From contig CANBCO010000021.1 of NCBI GenBank assembly GCA_947367165.1, positions 1 to 6,382 of the forward strand: a stretch of 6,382 bases of DNA. Direction: 5' to 3'. Each line of letters opens with the position of its first letter. Positions within the stretch are counted from its first letter, which is position 1. The translations under genes and the position numbers were made by a program. Source of the DNA: an uncultured Coriobacteriaceae bacterium. GTDB taxonomy: Bacteria > Actinomycetota > Coriobacteriia > Coriobacteriales > Atopobiaceae. Under the pieces are notes generated by a model, which saw only the letters and a list, made by a program, of their open reading frames with translations, did no database searches and had not been told where the DNA came from. Of the stretch, positions 1-5,746 are shown piece after piece.

Positions 1-1247
1 GCTTTATGACTTCCATCAATGTTGTAAGTAAGATCTAAGCTTATTCCTCTATTCCCGTTTGCATCTTTGGGATAGTACGTATCTAAAATGTCTCGGGCTG
101 CATCCCTGTCATAGCGCGCATACTGCCATTGGCCCTCAACATAGCCCGCACAGTGTGGAGGAACAATATTGTCGGCAGGAATTCTGCTGTCCTCCATAAT
201 GATTTTGCATATGTTTTCTCGGTTAATAGCTAAAGAAATTGCACGCCTAATATTCACATCTTTAAGTACTGGGTTTGCTACGTTAAGCGTCAAGTAATAG
301 GTGGAAGGCTGGTCACCTTGAAGCACTTGATGGTGTGGCTCGATGGTATATCCGTCTTTTGCCGTTCCATACTTTTCAATCATATCTTTAGATTGATTTG
401 TAGGGATATCAACAATGTCAATATTTCCAGCTTCAAACTCTCTAAAAGCCGTCTCAACATCTTTTTGGATATTAAAATGCAGATTCTTTATTTTGGCTAA
501 AGGACCGTTTTTGTACTCATCATACCTTTCAAGGTAGATATACTGCCCGTCTTCCCATTTGCCATCCATCTTATAAGGCCCGTTTCCTATAGGGGCTTGA
601 TAAAAAGCTTGGAAATCTTCTAAGGCCGCTTTGGGAACGGGAGCTGTGCACATAATAGTAGCAATCATAGGAAACTCTACAAAAGGAGTCACCAGCTCAA
701 CCTGAAGCGTGTAATCATCGGGACACGTTACTCCAGAAAGTTCATCGCTAAGCCCCGAGCTCATCTCGGCGTATCCTTTTACGTTTTTTAAGTAGTAAGA
801 AACAACGCTGGGCGAACCTCCAGTAGCAGGGTTGCAAAGCCTGTCCCAACCACGTTTAAAAGCCCACGCGTCAACAACTTCTCCATTGTGAAACGTGTTT
901 CCTTCTTTAATGTGAAACGTAAAAATGGTTCCATCTTCGTTAGAATACCACGAATCTGCTGCTACCCCTTCTAGCTCGTTGGTATTAAAGTTCATCTGCA
1001 CAAGCGGGTCAAAAAGCTGCCGAGCAACCATGTTCCCGTTATTTTCTTGTGCATTATATGGATCGATTGAGACAGGGTTTCCAATATAGTAGTTGATTGT
1101 CTCTGCTGCGTCCCCCTCTTTTCTAAGGCAACCTGACATTCCAAGAAGAGAAACTCCAGCCCCTAAAAGGGCAGAGCCTCCCAAAAAGGTTCTTCGTGAA
1201 ATGGAGAACTTACCTCCACTGTGTGCTGTTTCTTTTTGTTCTCTCAT
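1..1247 (-). CDS. Peptide ABC transporter substrate-binding lipoprotein (SBP_bac_5/OppA-like), Tat signal, partial at 3' end
   Basis: This encodes the extracytoplasmic solute-binding lipoprotein of an oligopeptide/dipeptide-type ABC importer. Reading from the ATG at 1247 gives 415 codons open to the left edge. The family is usually about 500-600 residues, so the C-terminal part lies outside. Residues 17-23 read SRRTFLG, a twin-arginine motif. A hydrophobic stretch and the lipobox MSGC follow, with the lipidated cysteine at residue 40 and Met at the -3 position. Family hallmarks are IDPYNAQ (61-67), FHIKEGNTFHNGE (111-123), APIGNGPYKM (218-227) and VNIRRAISLAINRE (331-344). The start is supported by its position before the Tat motif and by an AGGAG only 3 nt upstream. 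It lies 6 nt behind secG, so co-transcription is likely. The permease and ATPase genes are not in the window. The exact substrate cannot be told from sequence; peptides are the best guess for the family. Confidence 0.93.
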   Translation of the reverse strand, partial: MREQKETAHSGGKFSISRRTFLGGSALLGAGVSLLGMSGCLRKEGDAAETINYYIGNPVSIDPYNAQENNGNMVARQLFDPLVQMNFNTNELEGVAADSWYSNEDGTIFTFHIKEGNTFHNGEVVDAWAFKRGWDRLCNPATGGSPSVVSYYLKNVKGYAEMSSGLSDELSGVTCPDDYTLQVELVTPFVEFPMIATIMCTAPVPKAALEDFQAFYQAPIGNGPYKMDGKWEDGQYIYLERYDEYKNGPLAKIKNLHFNIQKDVETAFREFEAGNIDIVDIPTNQSKDMIEKYGTAKDGYTIEPHHQVLQGDQPSTYYLTLNVANPVLKDVNIRRAISLAINRENICKIIMEDSRIPADNIVPPHCAGYVEGQWQYARYDRDAARDILDTYYPKDANGNRGISLDLTYNIDGSHK

Positions 1248-1250
1248 ATA

Positions 1251-1256
1251 CTCCTA
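1251..1256 (-). promoter_or_regulatory. Shine-Dalgarno of the binding-protein gene overlapping the secG stop codon
   Basis: On the minus strand the junction reads CTAGGAGTATATG. The TAG that ends secG forms the first bases of the AGGAG ribosome-binding site of the next gene. The spacer to ATG is only 3 nt, shorter than usual, which suggests that translation of this gene depends partly on ribosomes finishing secG. The coupling is inferred. Confidence 0.6.
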
Positions 1257-1499
1257 GCTGCCAGTTGGAAAAGAAATCATAAAAATGATTATGGTTGCAA
1301 TAAACACAATAGAAAAGAAAATGGTTAAGCGATCTAAGTTTTTCTCCCAAACACCACTTCCTGCGTTTGAGTTATACATTGAACTCGCAATCATGTCTGA
1401 AACGCCCGTTCCTTTTCCAGAATGCATCAAAATTAACAGGCTTGCGGCAATGCCGGAAATAGCCCAAATAACAGTCAACACTGTATTAAAAACATCCAT
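1254..1499 (-). CDS. secG: Preprotein translocase subunit SecG
   Basis: SecG is the small membrane subunit of the SecYEG translocon and aids SecA-driven protein export. The 81-residue product has the family layout of two transmembrane helices, about residues 6-25 and 57-77, joined by a polar loop. The loop carries the typical HSGKGTGVSDM (26-36) and GSGVWEKNLDRLT (48-59) motifs. The start at 1499 is chosen because AAGGAG lies 4 nt upstream. A longer reading from an in-frame ATG at 1559 would add 20 residues, but that ATG overlaps the tpiA stop codon and adds a basic stretch foreign to the family. The position after gap-pgk-tpiA is the usual actinobacterial one. An extended -10 promoter just upstream may give it its own transcript. 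The next gene starts 6 nt beyond its stop codon. Confidence 0.93.
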   Translation of the reverse strand: MDVFNTVLTVIWAISGIAASLLILMHSGKGTGVSDMIASSMYNSNAGSGVWEKNLDRLTIFFSIVFIATIIIFMISFPTGS

Positions 1500-1503
1500 T
1501 TTT

Positions 1504-1509
1504 CTCCTT
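1504..1509 (-). promoter_or_regulatory. Shine-Dalgarno deciding the secG start
   Basis: AAGGAG stands 4 nt before the ATG at 1499 and supports the 81-residue SecG over the 101-residue reading that starts at 1559. The predicted transcription start near 1524 would also exclude the longer form. Confidence 0.7.
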
Positions 1510-1523
1510 AGCGACTTTTTTAG

Positions 1524-1539
1524 TCTTGAAATTATAGCA
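1524..1539 (-). promoter_or_regulatory. Extended -10 promoter for secG
   Basis: On the minus strand, TGC (1539-1537) directly precedes a perfect TATAAT (1536-1531), which makes a consensus extended -10 element. No good -35 hexamer lies 16-18 nt upstream (ATGCAG at 17 nt), but extended -10 promoters can do without one. The start site would fall near 1524-1525, leaving a leader of about 25 nt with the secG ribosome-binding site. This is a sequence match only. Confidence 0.55.
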
Positions 1540-1540
1540 A

Positions 1541-1570
1541 AAAGCGAAACGCTCTGCATTACACAGAGCG
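1541..1570 (-). terminator. Hairpin across the tpiA stop codon, possible weak terminator
   Basis: A perfect 7-bp stem (CGCTCTG paired with CAGAGCG, 1550-1556 and 1564-1570) encloses a 7-nt loop that contains the tpiA TAA. On the minus strand it is followed by TTTCGCTTTTT, a T-rich but interrupted tract. It could act as a leaky terminator or as a 3'-end stabilising structure between the glycolytic genes and secG. The short stem and broken T tract keep confidence low. Confidence 0.4.
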
Positions 1571-2332
1571 CTCAACCATTAAAGAAAAGTCATCAGCTTT
1601 AAGAGATGCTCCCCCTACCAAAGCTCCGTCTACGTCTTCGCACTCTAAGAAACCAGCGATATTCTCGGGTTTTGCAGAACCTCCGTACAAAATACGAATG
1701 CCGTCTGCAATATCTGCTCCAAAGATATCTCTGAGGGTTTCTCGGATAGCTCCGCAGACTTCCTGAGCATCTTCTGGCGTGGCTGTTTTACCCGTTCCTA
1801 TAGCCCAAATTGGCTCGTAGGCAACAACGACATCATCTCCGCTTTTAAGCGTAACATCTTTAAAATCCTCTTTAATTTGGTTTACCACAAAAGCTACTTG
1901 GTTGTTTGCCTCGCGAACTTCTAATGACTCTCCGCAGCAGCTAATAGGTTTAATTCCAGCCGATAAAAGCGCCTTTATTTTCTTGTTAATATCTTGGTCT
2001 GTTTCACCAAAATAATCGCGACGCTCGGAGTGTCCCACTATGCAATAGGTACAGCCTACGTTTTTGAGCATGTCACAAGAGATCTCTCCAGTATAGGCAC
2101 CGGATTCTTGCCAGTAGACATTTTGTGCGCCCAGGTGAAACGGAGCAGCGTCCATCTCCATCACGCTCTGGACACCTTTAAGATCTGTAAAAGGAGGACA
2201 GACGACGACTTCAACGCCGTCTGTGTTCTCACTAAGTTTATACGCCAGATCTTGTGCGAGCGTAACGCCTTCTGAATAGGTTTTGTTCATCTTCCAATTG
2301 CCTGCGATAAGGCGTGTTCTTTGATTAGGCAT
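1559..2332 (-). CDS. tpiA: Triosephosphate isomerase
   Basis: This enzyme interconverts dihydroxyacetone phosphate and glyceraldehyde 3-phosphate in cytosolic glycolysis. The 257-residue product has the normal family length and a complete active site: AGNWKMN with Asn12 and Lys14, the electrophilic His101 in IVGHSERR, and the general base Glu173 in AYEPIWAIGTGKT. The last motif includes the flexible phosphate-gripping loop (about 177-183). YGGS (216-219) and GALVGGASL (236-244) complete the phosphate-binding site. The ATG at 2332 lies inside the end of pgk, with an 8-nt overlap. A GGAGG ribosome-binding site within pgk stands 9 nt upstream, so translation is probably coupled to pgk. The protein is somewhat cysteine-rich, for example CC at 132-133 where CVGE is common, but no catalytic residue is changed. 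Confidence 0.98.
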   Translation of the reverse strand: MPNQRTRLIAGNWKMNKTYSEGVTLAQDLAYKLSENTDGVEVVVCPPFTDLKGVQSVMEMDAAPFHLGAQNVYWQESGAYTGEISCDMLKNVGCTYCIVGHSERRDYFGETDQDINKKIKALLSAGIKPISCCGESLEVREANNQVAFVVNQIKEDFKDVTLKSGDDVVVAYEPIWAIGTGKTATPEDAQEVCGAIRETLRDIFGADIADGIRILYGGSAKPENIAGFLECEDVDGALVGGASLKADDFSLMVERSV

Positions 2333-3518
2333 TTTCTAAAGCCTCCACTCCTGGTAAGTCTTTTCCTTCTACAAGTTCCATTGATGCGCCACCACCAGTT
2401 GAAATCCAGCTCATTTTGTCTGCTAGACCAAACTTGTTAATGGCAGAAACGGAGTCGCCCCCGCCAATGATAGAAGTACAATTCTCGTTTTGGGCAATTG
2501 CTTCTGCAACTGCTTTGGTGCCTTTACTAAATTGGTCAAATTCAAAGACACCCATAGGACCGTTCCAAAAGATGGTAGCGGCGTCTTTAATAGCGTCGGC
2601 ATAGAGCTTTTCTGTTTTTGGACCAATATCCATTCCCATCATGTCGTCTGGAATCTCATTTGAAGGAACTACCGTGCCAGTAGCGTCTTCGCCAAAGTGA
2701 TCTGCAACCACATTATCTACGGGCAGCAAGAGGTTTACGCCGTTTTTCTCGGCTTTTTTCATCATATCTTTTGCAGCCTCAACCCAATCAGGCTCTATAA
2801 GAGACGTTCCTACCGTATACCCTTTTGCTAGGAAAAACGTGTAGGCCATCCCTCCACCGATGATAAGGGTGTCAACCGAATCGAGTAAATGATCTAACAC
2901 ACCAATTTTTGAGCTTACCTTAGATCCTCCTACAATGGCAACAAAGGGGCGCTTGGGATCAGCAAAAATAGAGGTAAGCGTATCGACCTCTTTTTCAAGC
3001 AAAAAGCCCGCTACGGCAGGAAGATAAGCTGCAGGTCCTACAACAGACCCTTGGGCGCGATGTGCAGTGCCAAAAGCATCGAGCACAAATAAGTCTCCCA
3101 AATCTGCTAGCTTTTTAGCAATCTCTGGATCATTTTTCTTCTCGCGTTTATCAAAGCGCACATTTTCTAGGACAAGCACTTGTCCTGGTTTCAAACTCTC
3201 TGCGGCTTCTTTAGCTTTCTCACCGTAGGTATCCTCTACAAACGTAACGTCAAGACCGGTAAGCTCACGAAGCTTATCTGCTGCAGGTTTAAGGGAAAGC
3301 TCGGGCTCAGGGCCATCTCCTTTAGGACGTCCCAGATGACTCATTAAGATAACTTTTGCACCGTGGTCAACTAAGTATTGAATGGTAGGAATTGCAGCTT
3401 TAATGCGTGTGTCATCTGCCACGTTACCATGATCAAGCGGCACATTAAAATCAACGCGCACCAATACTCGTTTTCCGTCAACGTCTATGTCTTTTACTGT
3501 TTTTTTTGAAAACGCCAT
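2325..3518 (-). CDS. pgk: Phosphoglycerate kinase
   Basis: This enzyme transfers the acyl phosphate of 1,3-bisphosphoglycerate to ADP, an ATP-yielding step of glycolysis in the cytosol. The 397 residues match the usual bacterial monomer and all main motifs are present. In the N-terminal domain these are RVDFNVP (21-27), SHLGRP (60-65), ENVRF (118-122) and DAFGTAHR (147-154). In the nucleotide-binding C-terminal domain they are GGSKVSSKIGVL (197-208), FWNGPMGVFE (317-326), GGGDS (352-356) and STGGGASMELVEGK (373-386). The ATG at 3518 is preceded by AAGGAG at a 9-nt spacing. It is separated from gap by a spacer with a strong hairpin, which suggests that pgk is expressed by read-through or from a processed transcript. 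Its stop codon lies 8 nt inside tpiA. Confidence 0.98.
   Translation of the reverse strand: MAFSKKTVKDIDVDGKRVLVRVDFNVPLDHGNVADDTRIKAAIPTIQYLVDHGAKVILMSHLGRPKGDGPEPELSLKPAADKLRELTGLDVTFVEDTYGEKAKEAAESLKPGQVLVLENVRFDKREKKNDPEIAKKLADLGDLFVLDAFGTAHRAQGSVVGPAAYLPAVAGFLLEKEVDTLTSIFADPKRPFVAIVGGSKVSSKIGVLDHLLDSVDTLIIGGGMAYTFFLAKGYTVGTSLIEPDWVEAAKDMMKKAEKNGVNLLLPVDNVVADHFGEDATGTVVPSNEIPDDMMGMDIGPKTEKLYADAIKDAATIFWNGPMGVFEFDQFSKGTKAVAEAIAQNENCTSIIGGGDSVSAINKFGLADKMSWISTGGGASMELVEGKDLPGVEALENA
2342..2346 (-). promoter_or_regulatory. tpiA Shine-Dalgarno within the pgk 3' end
   Basis: GGAGG lies inside the last pgk codons, 9 nt before the tpiA ATG at 2332. It fixes the tpiA start and the 8-nt overlap with pgk. 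Confidence 0.65.
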
Positions 3519-3527
3519 AGTAATTGT

Positions 3528-3533
3528 CTCCTT
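3528..3533 (-). promoter_or_regulatory. pgk Shine-Dalgarno inside a palindrome
   Basis: AAGGAG stands 9 nt before the pgk ATG. Its first four bases form part of a perfect 16-bp palindrome at 3530-3545, CCTTTTTATAAAAAGG. The other arm of the palindrome shares bases with the 3' arm and T tract of the upstream hairpin. The ribosome-binding site could therefore be hidden in a small hairpin unless the larger hairpin takes up the competing strand. Confidence 0.65.
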
Positions 3534-3575
3534 TTTATAAAAAGGGACGCGAACAAACAGAGGTCGCGTCCCTTT
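3532..3575 (-). terminator. Intrinsic terminator-type hairpin between gap and pgk
   Basis: On the minus strand a perfect 12-bp stem, AAAGGGACGCGA paired with TCGCGTCCCTTT (3564-3575 and 3541-3552), encloses an 11-nt loop and runs into TTTTTAT. This is the form of a rho-independent terminator. It starts 26 nt after the gap stop codon and ends just before the pgk ribosome-binding site. In this place it probably ends part of the gap transcripts or protects the gap 3' end, so that gap mRNA exceeds pgk-tpiA mRNA. The degree of termination cannot be judged from sequence. Confidence 0.8.
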
Positions 3576-3601
3576 CTCTTATCTCACTTGTGCTCTACTC
3601 T

Positions 3602-4627
3602 TTAGCGAACAAATTTCTCAAAGTATTTAATGGTACGAACCATCTGAGAAGCATAAGAGTTCTCGTTATCATACCAAGAAACAACTTGTACGAGGTACTG
3701 GTTGTTTCCAAGGTCTTGTACCATGGTTTGAGTAGCATCAAAAAGGGAGCCAAAGGTCATGCCAACAACGTCGCTCGAAACGATCTCGTCCTCGTTGTAT
3801 CCAAAGGTCTCAGGGTCACTTGCAGCTTTCATAGCAGCATTAATAGAATCGGCTGAAATCTCTTTGTCAGACTCAACAATGGCATAAAGAAGCGTGGTAG
3901 AACCTGTTGGAACAGGAACACGCTGAGCTGCGCCAATAAGTTTGCCGTTAAGCTCTGGGATAACAAGACCAATTGCTTTTGCAGCACCTGTTGAGTTTGG
4001 AACAATGTTAATAGCAGCAGCACGACTACGACGCTTGTCACCTTTGCGCTGAGGACCGTCCAAAATCATTTGGTCGCCTGTATAAGCGTGTACGGTGCAC
4101 ATAATGCCGCTTTTAATAGGAGCATAATCATTGAGGGCCTTTGCCATAGGAGCAAGGCAGTTTGTAGTACAAGACGCAGCAGAGATGATGTCGTCATCTG
4201 CAGTAAGAATGTCTTGGTTTACGTTGTATACAATGGTGGGAAGGTCTGATCCTGCAGGAGCAGAAATGACAACTTTTTTAGCACCTGCGTCAATATGAGC
4301 CTGTGATTTTTCTTTTGAAGTATAAAAACCGGTGCACTCAAGAACAACATCTACACCGAGCTCTCCCCAAGGCAAATTCTTTGCATCGGCCTCTTTGTAA
4401 ACGGGGATTTCCTTGCCGTCAACCACAATGGAGTTGTCTGTTGAGCTCACTTTGTGATCGCGTGCATAATTGCCCTGTGTAGAATCATACTTGAGCAAAT
4501 ACGCAAGCATGTCGGGGCTGGTAAGGTCGTTGATAGCAACGATATCTGTGCCCTCGTGACCAAACATCTGGCGGAATACCAAACGTCCAATACGACCAAA
4601 TCCGTTTAGCGCAACTTTTACTGCCAT
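3602..4627 (-). CDS. gap: Type I glyceraldehyde-3-phosphate dehydrogenase
   Basis: This enzyme oxidises and phosphorylates glyceraldehyde 3-phosphate to 1,3-bisphosphoglycerate with NAD+, in the cytosol. The 341 residues give a complete type I enzyme. The Rossmann-fold motif NGFGRIGR is at 8-15 and is followed by AIND (31-34), whose acidic residue fits NAD preference. The catalytic Cys153 sits in SAASCTTNC (149-157) and the base His180 in TVHAYTGDQ. The phosphate-site segment is [10 protein letters not shown] (211-220), and SWYDNENSY (317-325) lies near the C terminus. The ATG at 4627 has AAAGGAG 5 nt upstream. The gene heads the gap-pgk-tpiA block and has a probable promoter with an inverted repeat in the 177 nt before it. 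The C-terminal [16 protein letters not shown] and the [10 protein letters not shown] segment look more like Firmicutes GAPDH than the NEWGYSNR form common in high-GC Actinobacteria. Confidence 0.98.
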   Translation of the reverse strand: MAVKVALNGFGRIGRLVFRQMFGHEGTDIVAINDLTSPDMLAYLLKYDSTQGNYARDHKVSSTDNSIVVDGKEIPVYKEADAKNLPWGELGVDVVLECTGFYTSKEKSQAHIDAGAKKVVISAPAGSDLPTIVYNVNQDILTADDDIISAASCTTNCLAPMAKALNDYAPIKSGIMCTVHAYTGDQMILDGPQRKGDKRRSRAAAINIVPNSTGAAKAIGLVIPELNGKLIGAAQRVPVPTGSTTLLYAIVESDKEISADSINAAMKAASDPETFGYNEDEIVSSDVVGMTFGSLFDATQTMVQDLGNNQYLVQVVSWYDNENSYASQMVRTIKYFEKFVR

Positions 4628-4663
4628 ATTTTCTCCTTTATCCTTAAATTGGCATTTTTCAAT

Positions 4664-4699
4664 CGCTTCTAGTATAACCTTTTCTTGCCAAAGCTGGTG
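4664..4699 (-). promoter_or_regulatory. Probable gap promoter
   Basis: TATACT on the minus strand (4676-4671) matches the -10 consensus at five of six bases and would give a start near 4664, with a 37-nt leader ending in the gap ribosome-binding site. The -35 position at 17-nt spacing (4694-4699) reads CACCAG and is poor. TTGCCA fits better but lies 21 nt away. Either the promoter needs an activator or the main start lies elsewhere in 4628-4804. The rest of this 177-nt gap shows A/T-rich patches and AACGCAA repeats, but no clear whiA terminator. Confidence 0.4.
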
Positions 4700-4703
4700 G
4701 CAA
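4685..4703. promoter_or_regulatory. Inverted repeat upstream of gap, candidate operator
   Basis: TTGCCA and TGGCAA stand as a perfect 6+6 inverted repeat around a 7-nt spacer, covering the -35 region of the probable gap promoter. A third half-site, TTGGCA, lies at 4649-4654 downstream of the predicted start. The symmetry and place fit a dimeric regulator site. I cannot match it firmly to a known regulator: it is not the CggR, Rex or CcpA consensus. Confidence 0.4.
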
Positions 4704-4804
4704 AAAGAAAACTTCTCTCAAACGCAAACGCAGCTCTTTATAACGAAGCAAAAATCGCTGCTTACATACCATTTATATAACGCAACAGCTGCAAGTGGCC
4801 CGTT

Positions 4805-5743
4805 TTACAGAGCTTCAGATTCTCTACCAGCTATCGCTTTAAGCCGTTGCCACTGATTATTAATAGCAGATTTAGAAAGCGGAGGGTCGCACTTTTTCCC
4901 AAGTTGTACAAAGCTAGCATTTGGATACTTTTCTCGAAGCTCACAAAAGTGCTGAAGCGCCTCTGGAAGAGAAACATAGACACCCGCTTTTTTTAACCGT
5001 TTAATAACTCGCACTTGCTCTGCACCTGCCCGAGAAACCCGCTCTAAATTTGCTACTTCTGCGTTCACCATTCTGTTCACGTTATTTTTGACCGCTTTTA
5101 AATGGCGCACGTTTTGAAAGGCTTGTACAATACGCTCACCACCAATGATGTAGAGAAAACGCACAATCTCGTTAAAATTTTTAATTCGTACTATGGTTGC
5201 GTGCCCACGTTCTTTAGGACGTGTTTTTATACCTGCTTTTTTTAGCAGTTGCGAAACTTCATACGCAAGGTTTTCTCGGGCAAATTTCATTTCTAAATGA
5301 AATGATTCGGTTGGCTTTGCAATATAGCCCCCCGCCATAAAAATACCTCTCAAGAAAGCAGCTTTAGCCTGGGGAGTTTCGCTCACTTGAGGAGCTAAAG
5401 AGCCGCTCACATGATTGTTGCTATCAAGGATGCCTAGGTCTTTTAAAACAGGGTCTAACTTGGGTTGATTCTCAAGAATCACAAGGTAGTTTCTGGTGTT
5501 ATGCAGGATGCTTCTTCGCTCTACCAGCTTTGTTTCTAAATCATACAAGCTGTGTGCATTTTTTAAAAGCAAGCGCGCAACAGAGCCGGTCTCGGTTTCC
5601 AAATGAAGGTCATACGTGCCTTTTCCTCTAAGCTCTAACGTGCCACAGATTTGCACCAATGCAGAAAACTCTGCCTTTTGAGCTCGTATGTCGCTTTCTT
5701 TTATGCGCGAGAGCTCCTCTTTCACCTCTGCTGTAAACGACAT
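4805..5743 (-). CDS. whiA: DNA-binding protein WhiA
   Basis: WhiA is a conserved Gram-positive DNA-binding protein. In Streptomyces it activates sporulation-septation genes, and in Bacillus it affects cell division and chromosome segregation. The 312 residues have the usual length and order: an N-terminal WhiA domain starting MSFTAEVKEEL, a degenerate LAGLIDADG homing-endonuclease-like domain (about 128-220, with AFLRGIFMAGGYI), and a C-terminal helix-turn-helix region (about 222-305) with NNVNRMVNAEVANLERVSRA and DPPLSKSAINNQWQRL. The usual SKSGVNHRLRRL motif is altered at several positions. The ATG at 5743 follows the rapZ stop codon by 3 nt, with GAGG 8 nt upstream inside rapZ, so the two are probably one translation-coupled unit. 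No yvcK gene stands between them as it does in many relatives. Whether this WhiA controls the gap promoter downstream is unknown. Confidence 0.96.
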   Translation of the reverse strand: MSFTAEVKEELSRIKESDIRAQKAEFSALVQICGTLELRGKGTYDLHLETETGSVARLLLKNAHSLYDLETKLVERRSILHNTRNYLVILENQPKLDPVLKDLGILDSNNHVSGSLAPQVSETPQAKAAFLRGIFMAGGYIAKPTESFHLEMKFARENLAYEVSQLLKKAGIKTRPKERGHATIVRIKNFNEIVRFLYIIGGERIVQAFQNVRHLKAVKNNVNRMVNAEVANLERVSRAGAEQVRVIKRLKKAGVYVSLPEALQHFCELREKYPNASFVQLGKKCDPPLSKSAINNQWQRLKAIAGRESEAL

Positions 5744-5746
5744 CTA

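Noticed and set aside
1198..1214. GGAGGT followed by an ATT codon as an alternative internal start of the binding-protein gene
   Set aside because: ATT starts are very rare, and the change would only trim the region before the Tat motif. The ATG at 1247 is adequate.
1513..1525. GACT-N5-AGTC mini-hairpin at the predicted secG transcript start
   Set aside because: A 4-bp stem with an A/T loop is too weak to call a regulatory element on its own.
1500..1559. Longer SecG starting at the ATG at 1559
   Set aside because: It would add a non-family basic extension, overlap the tpiA stop and start upstream of the predicted transcription start. AAGGAG supports the start at 1499.
1285..1602. Plus-strand open frame of 105 codons opposite secG
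   Set aside because: It is antisense to secG and the end of tpiA, has no recognisable protein family and no convincing ribosome-binding site. The minus-strand SecG reading is unmistakable.
3533..3538. TATAAA on the minus strand as a -10 box for a pgk promoter
   Set aside because: There is no -35 at a suitable distance, and a start here would fall at or past the ribosome-binding site. The bases are better explained by the hairpin T tract and the palindrome.
3524..3856. Plus-strand open frame of 110 codons opposite the end of gap
   Set aside because: It runs through the gap-pgk hairpin and antisense to the GAPDH C terminus. The product has no family features, so it is a shadow frame.
4720..4804. 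AACGCAA repeats and GCAGCT/AGCTGC complementary segments between whiA and gap, considered as a small RNA, riboswitch or whiA terminator
   Set aside because: The stems are short, widely spaced and not followed by a T tract. No known riboswitch core is recognisable.
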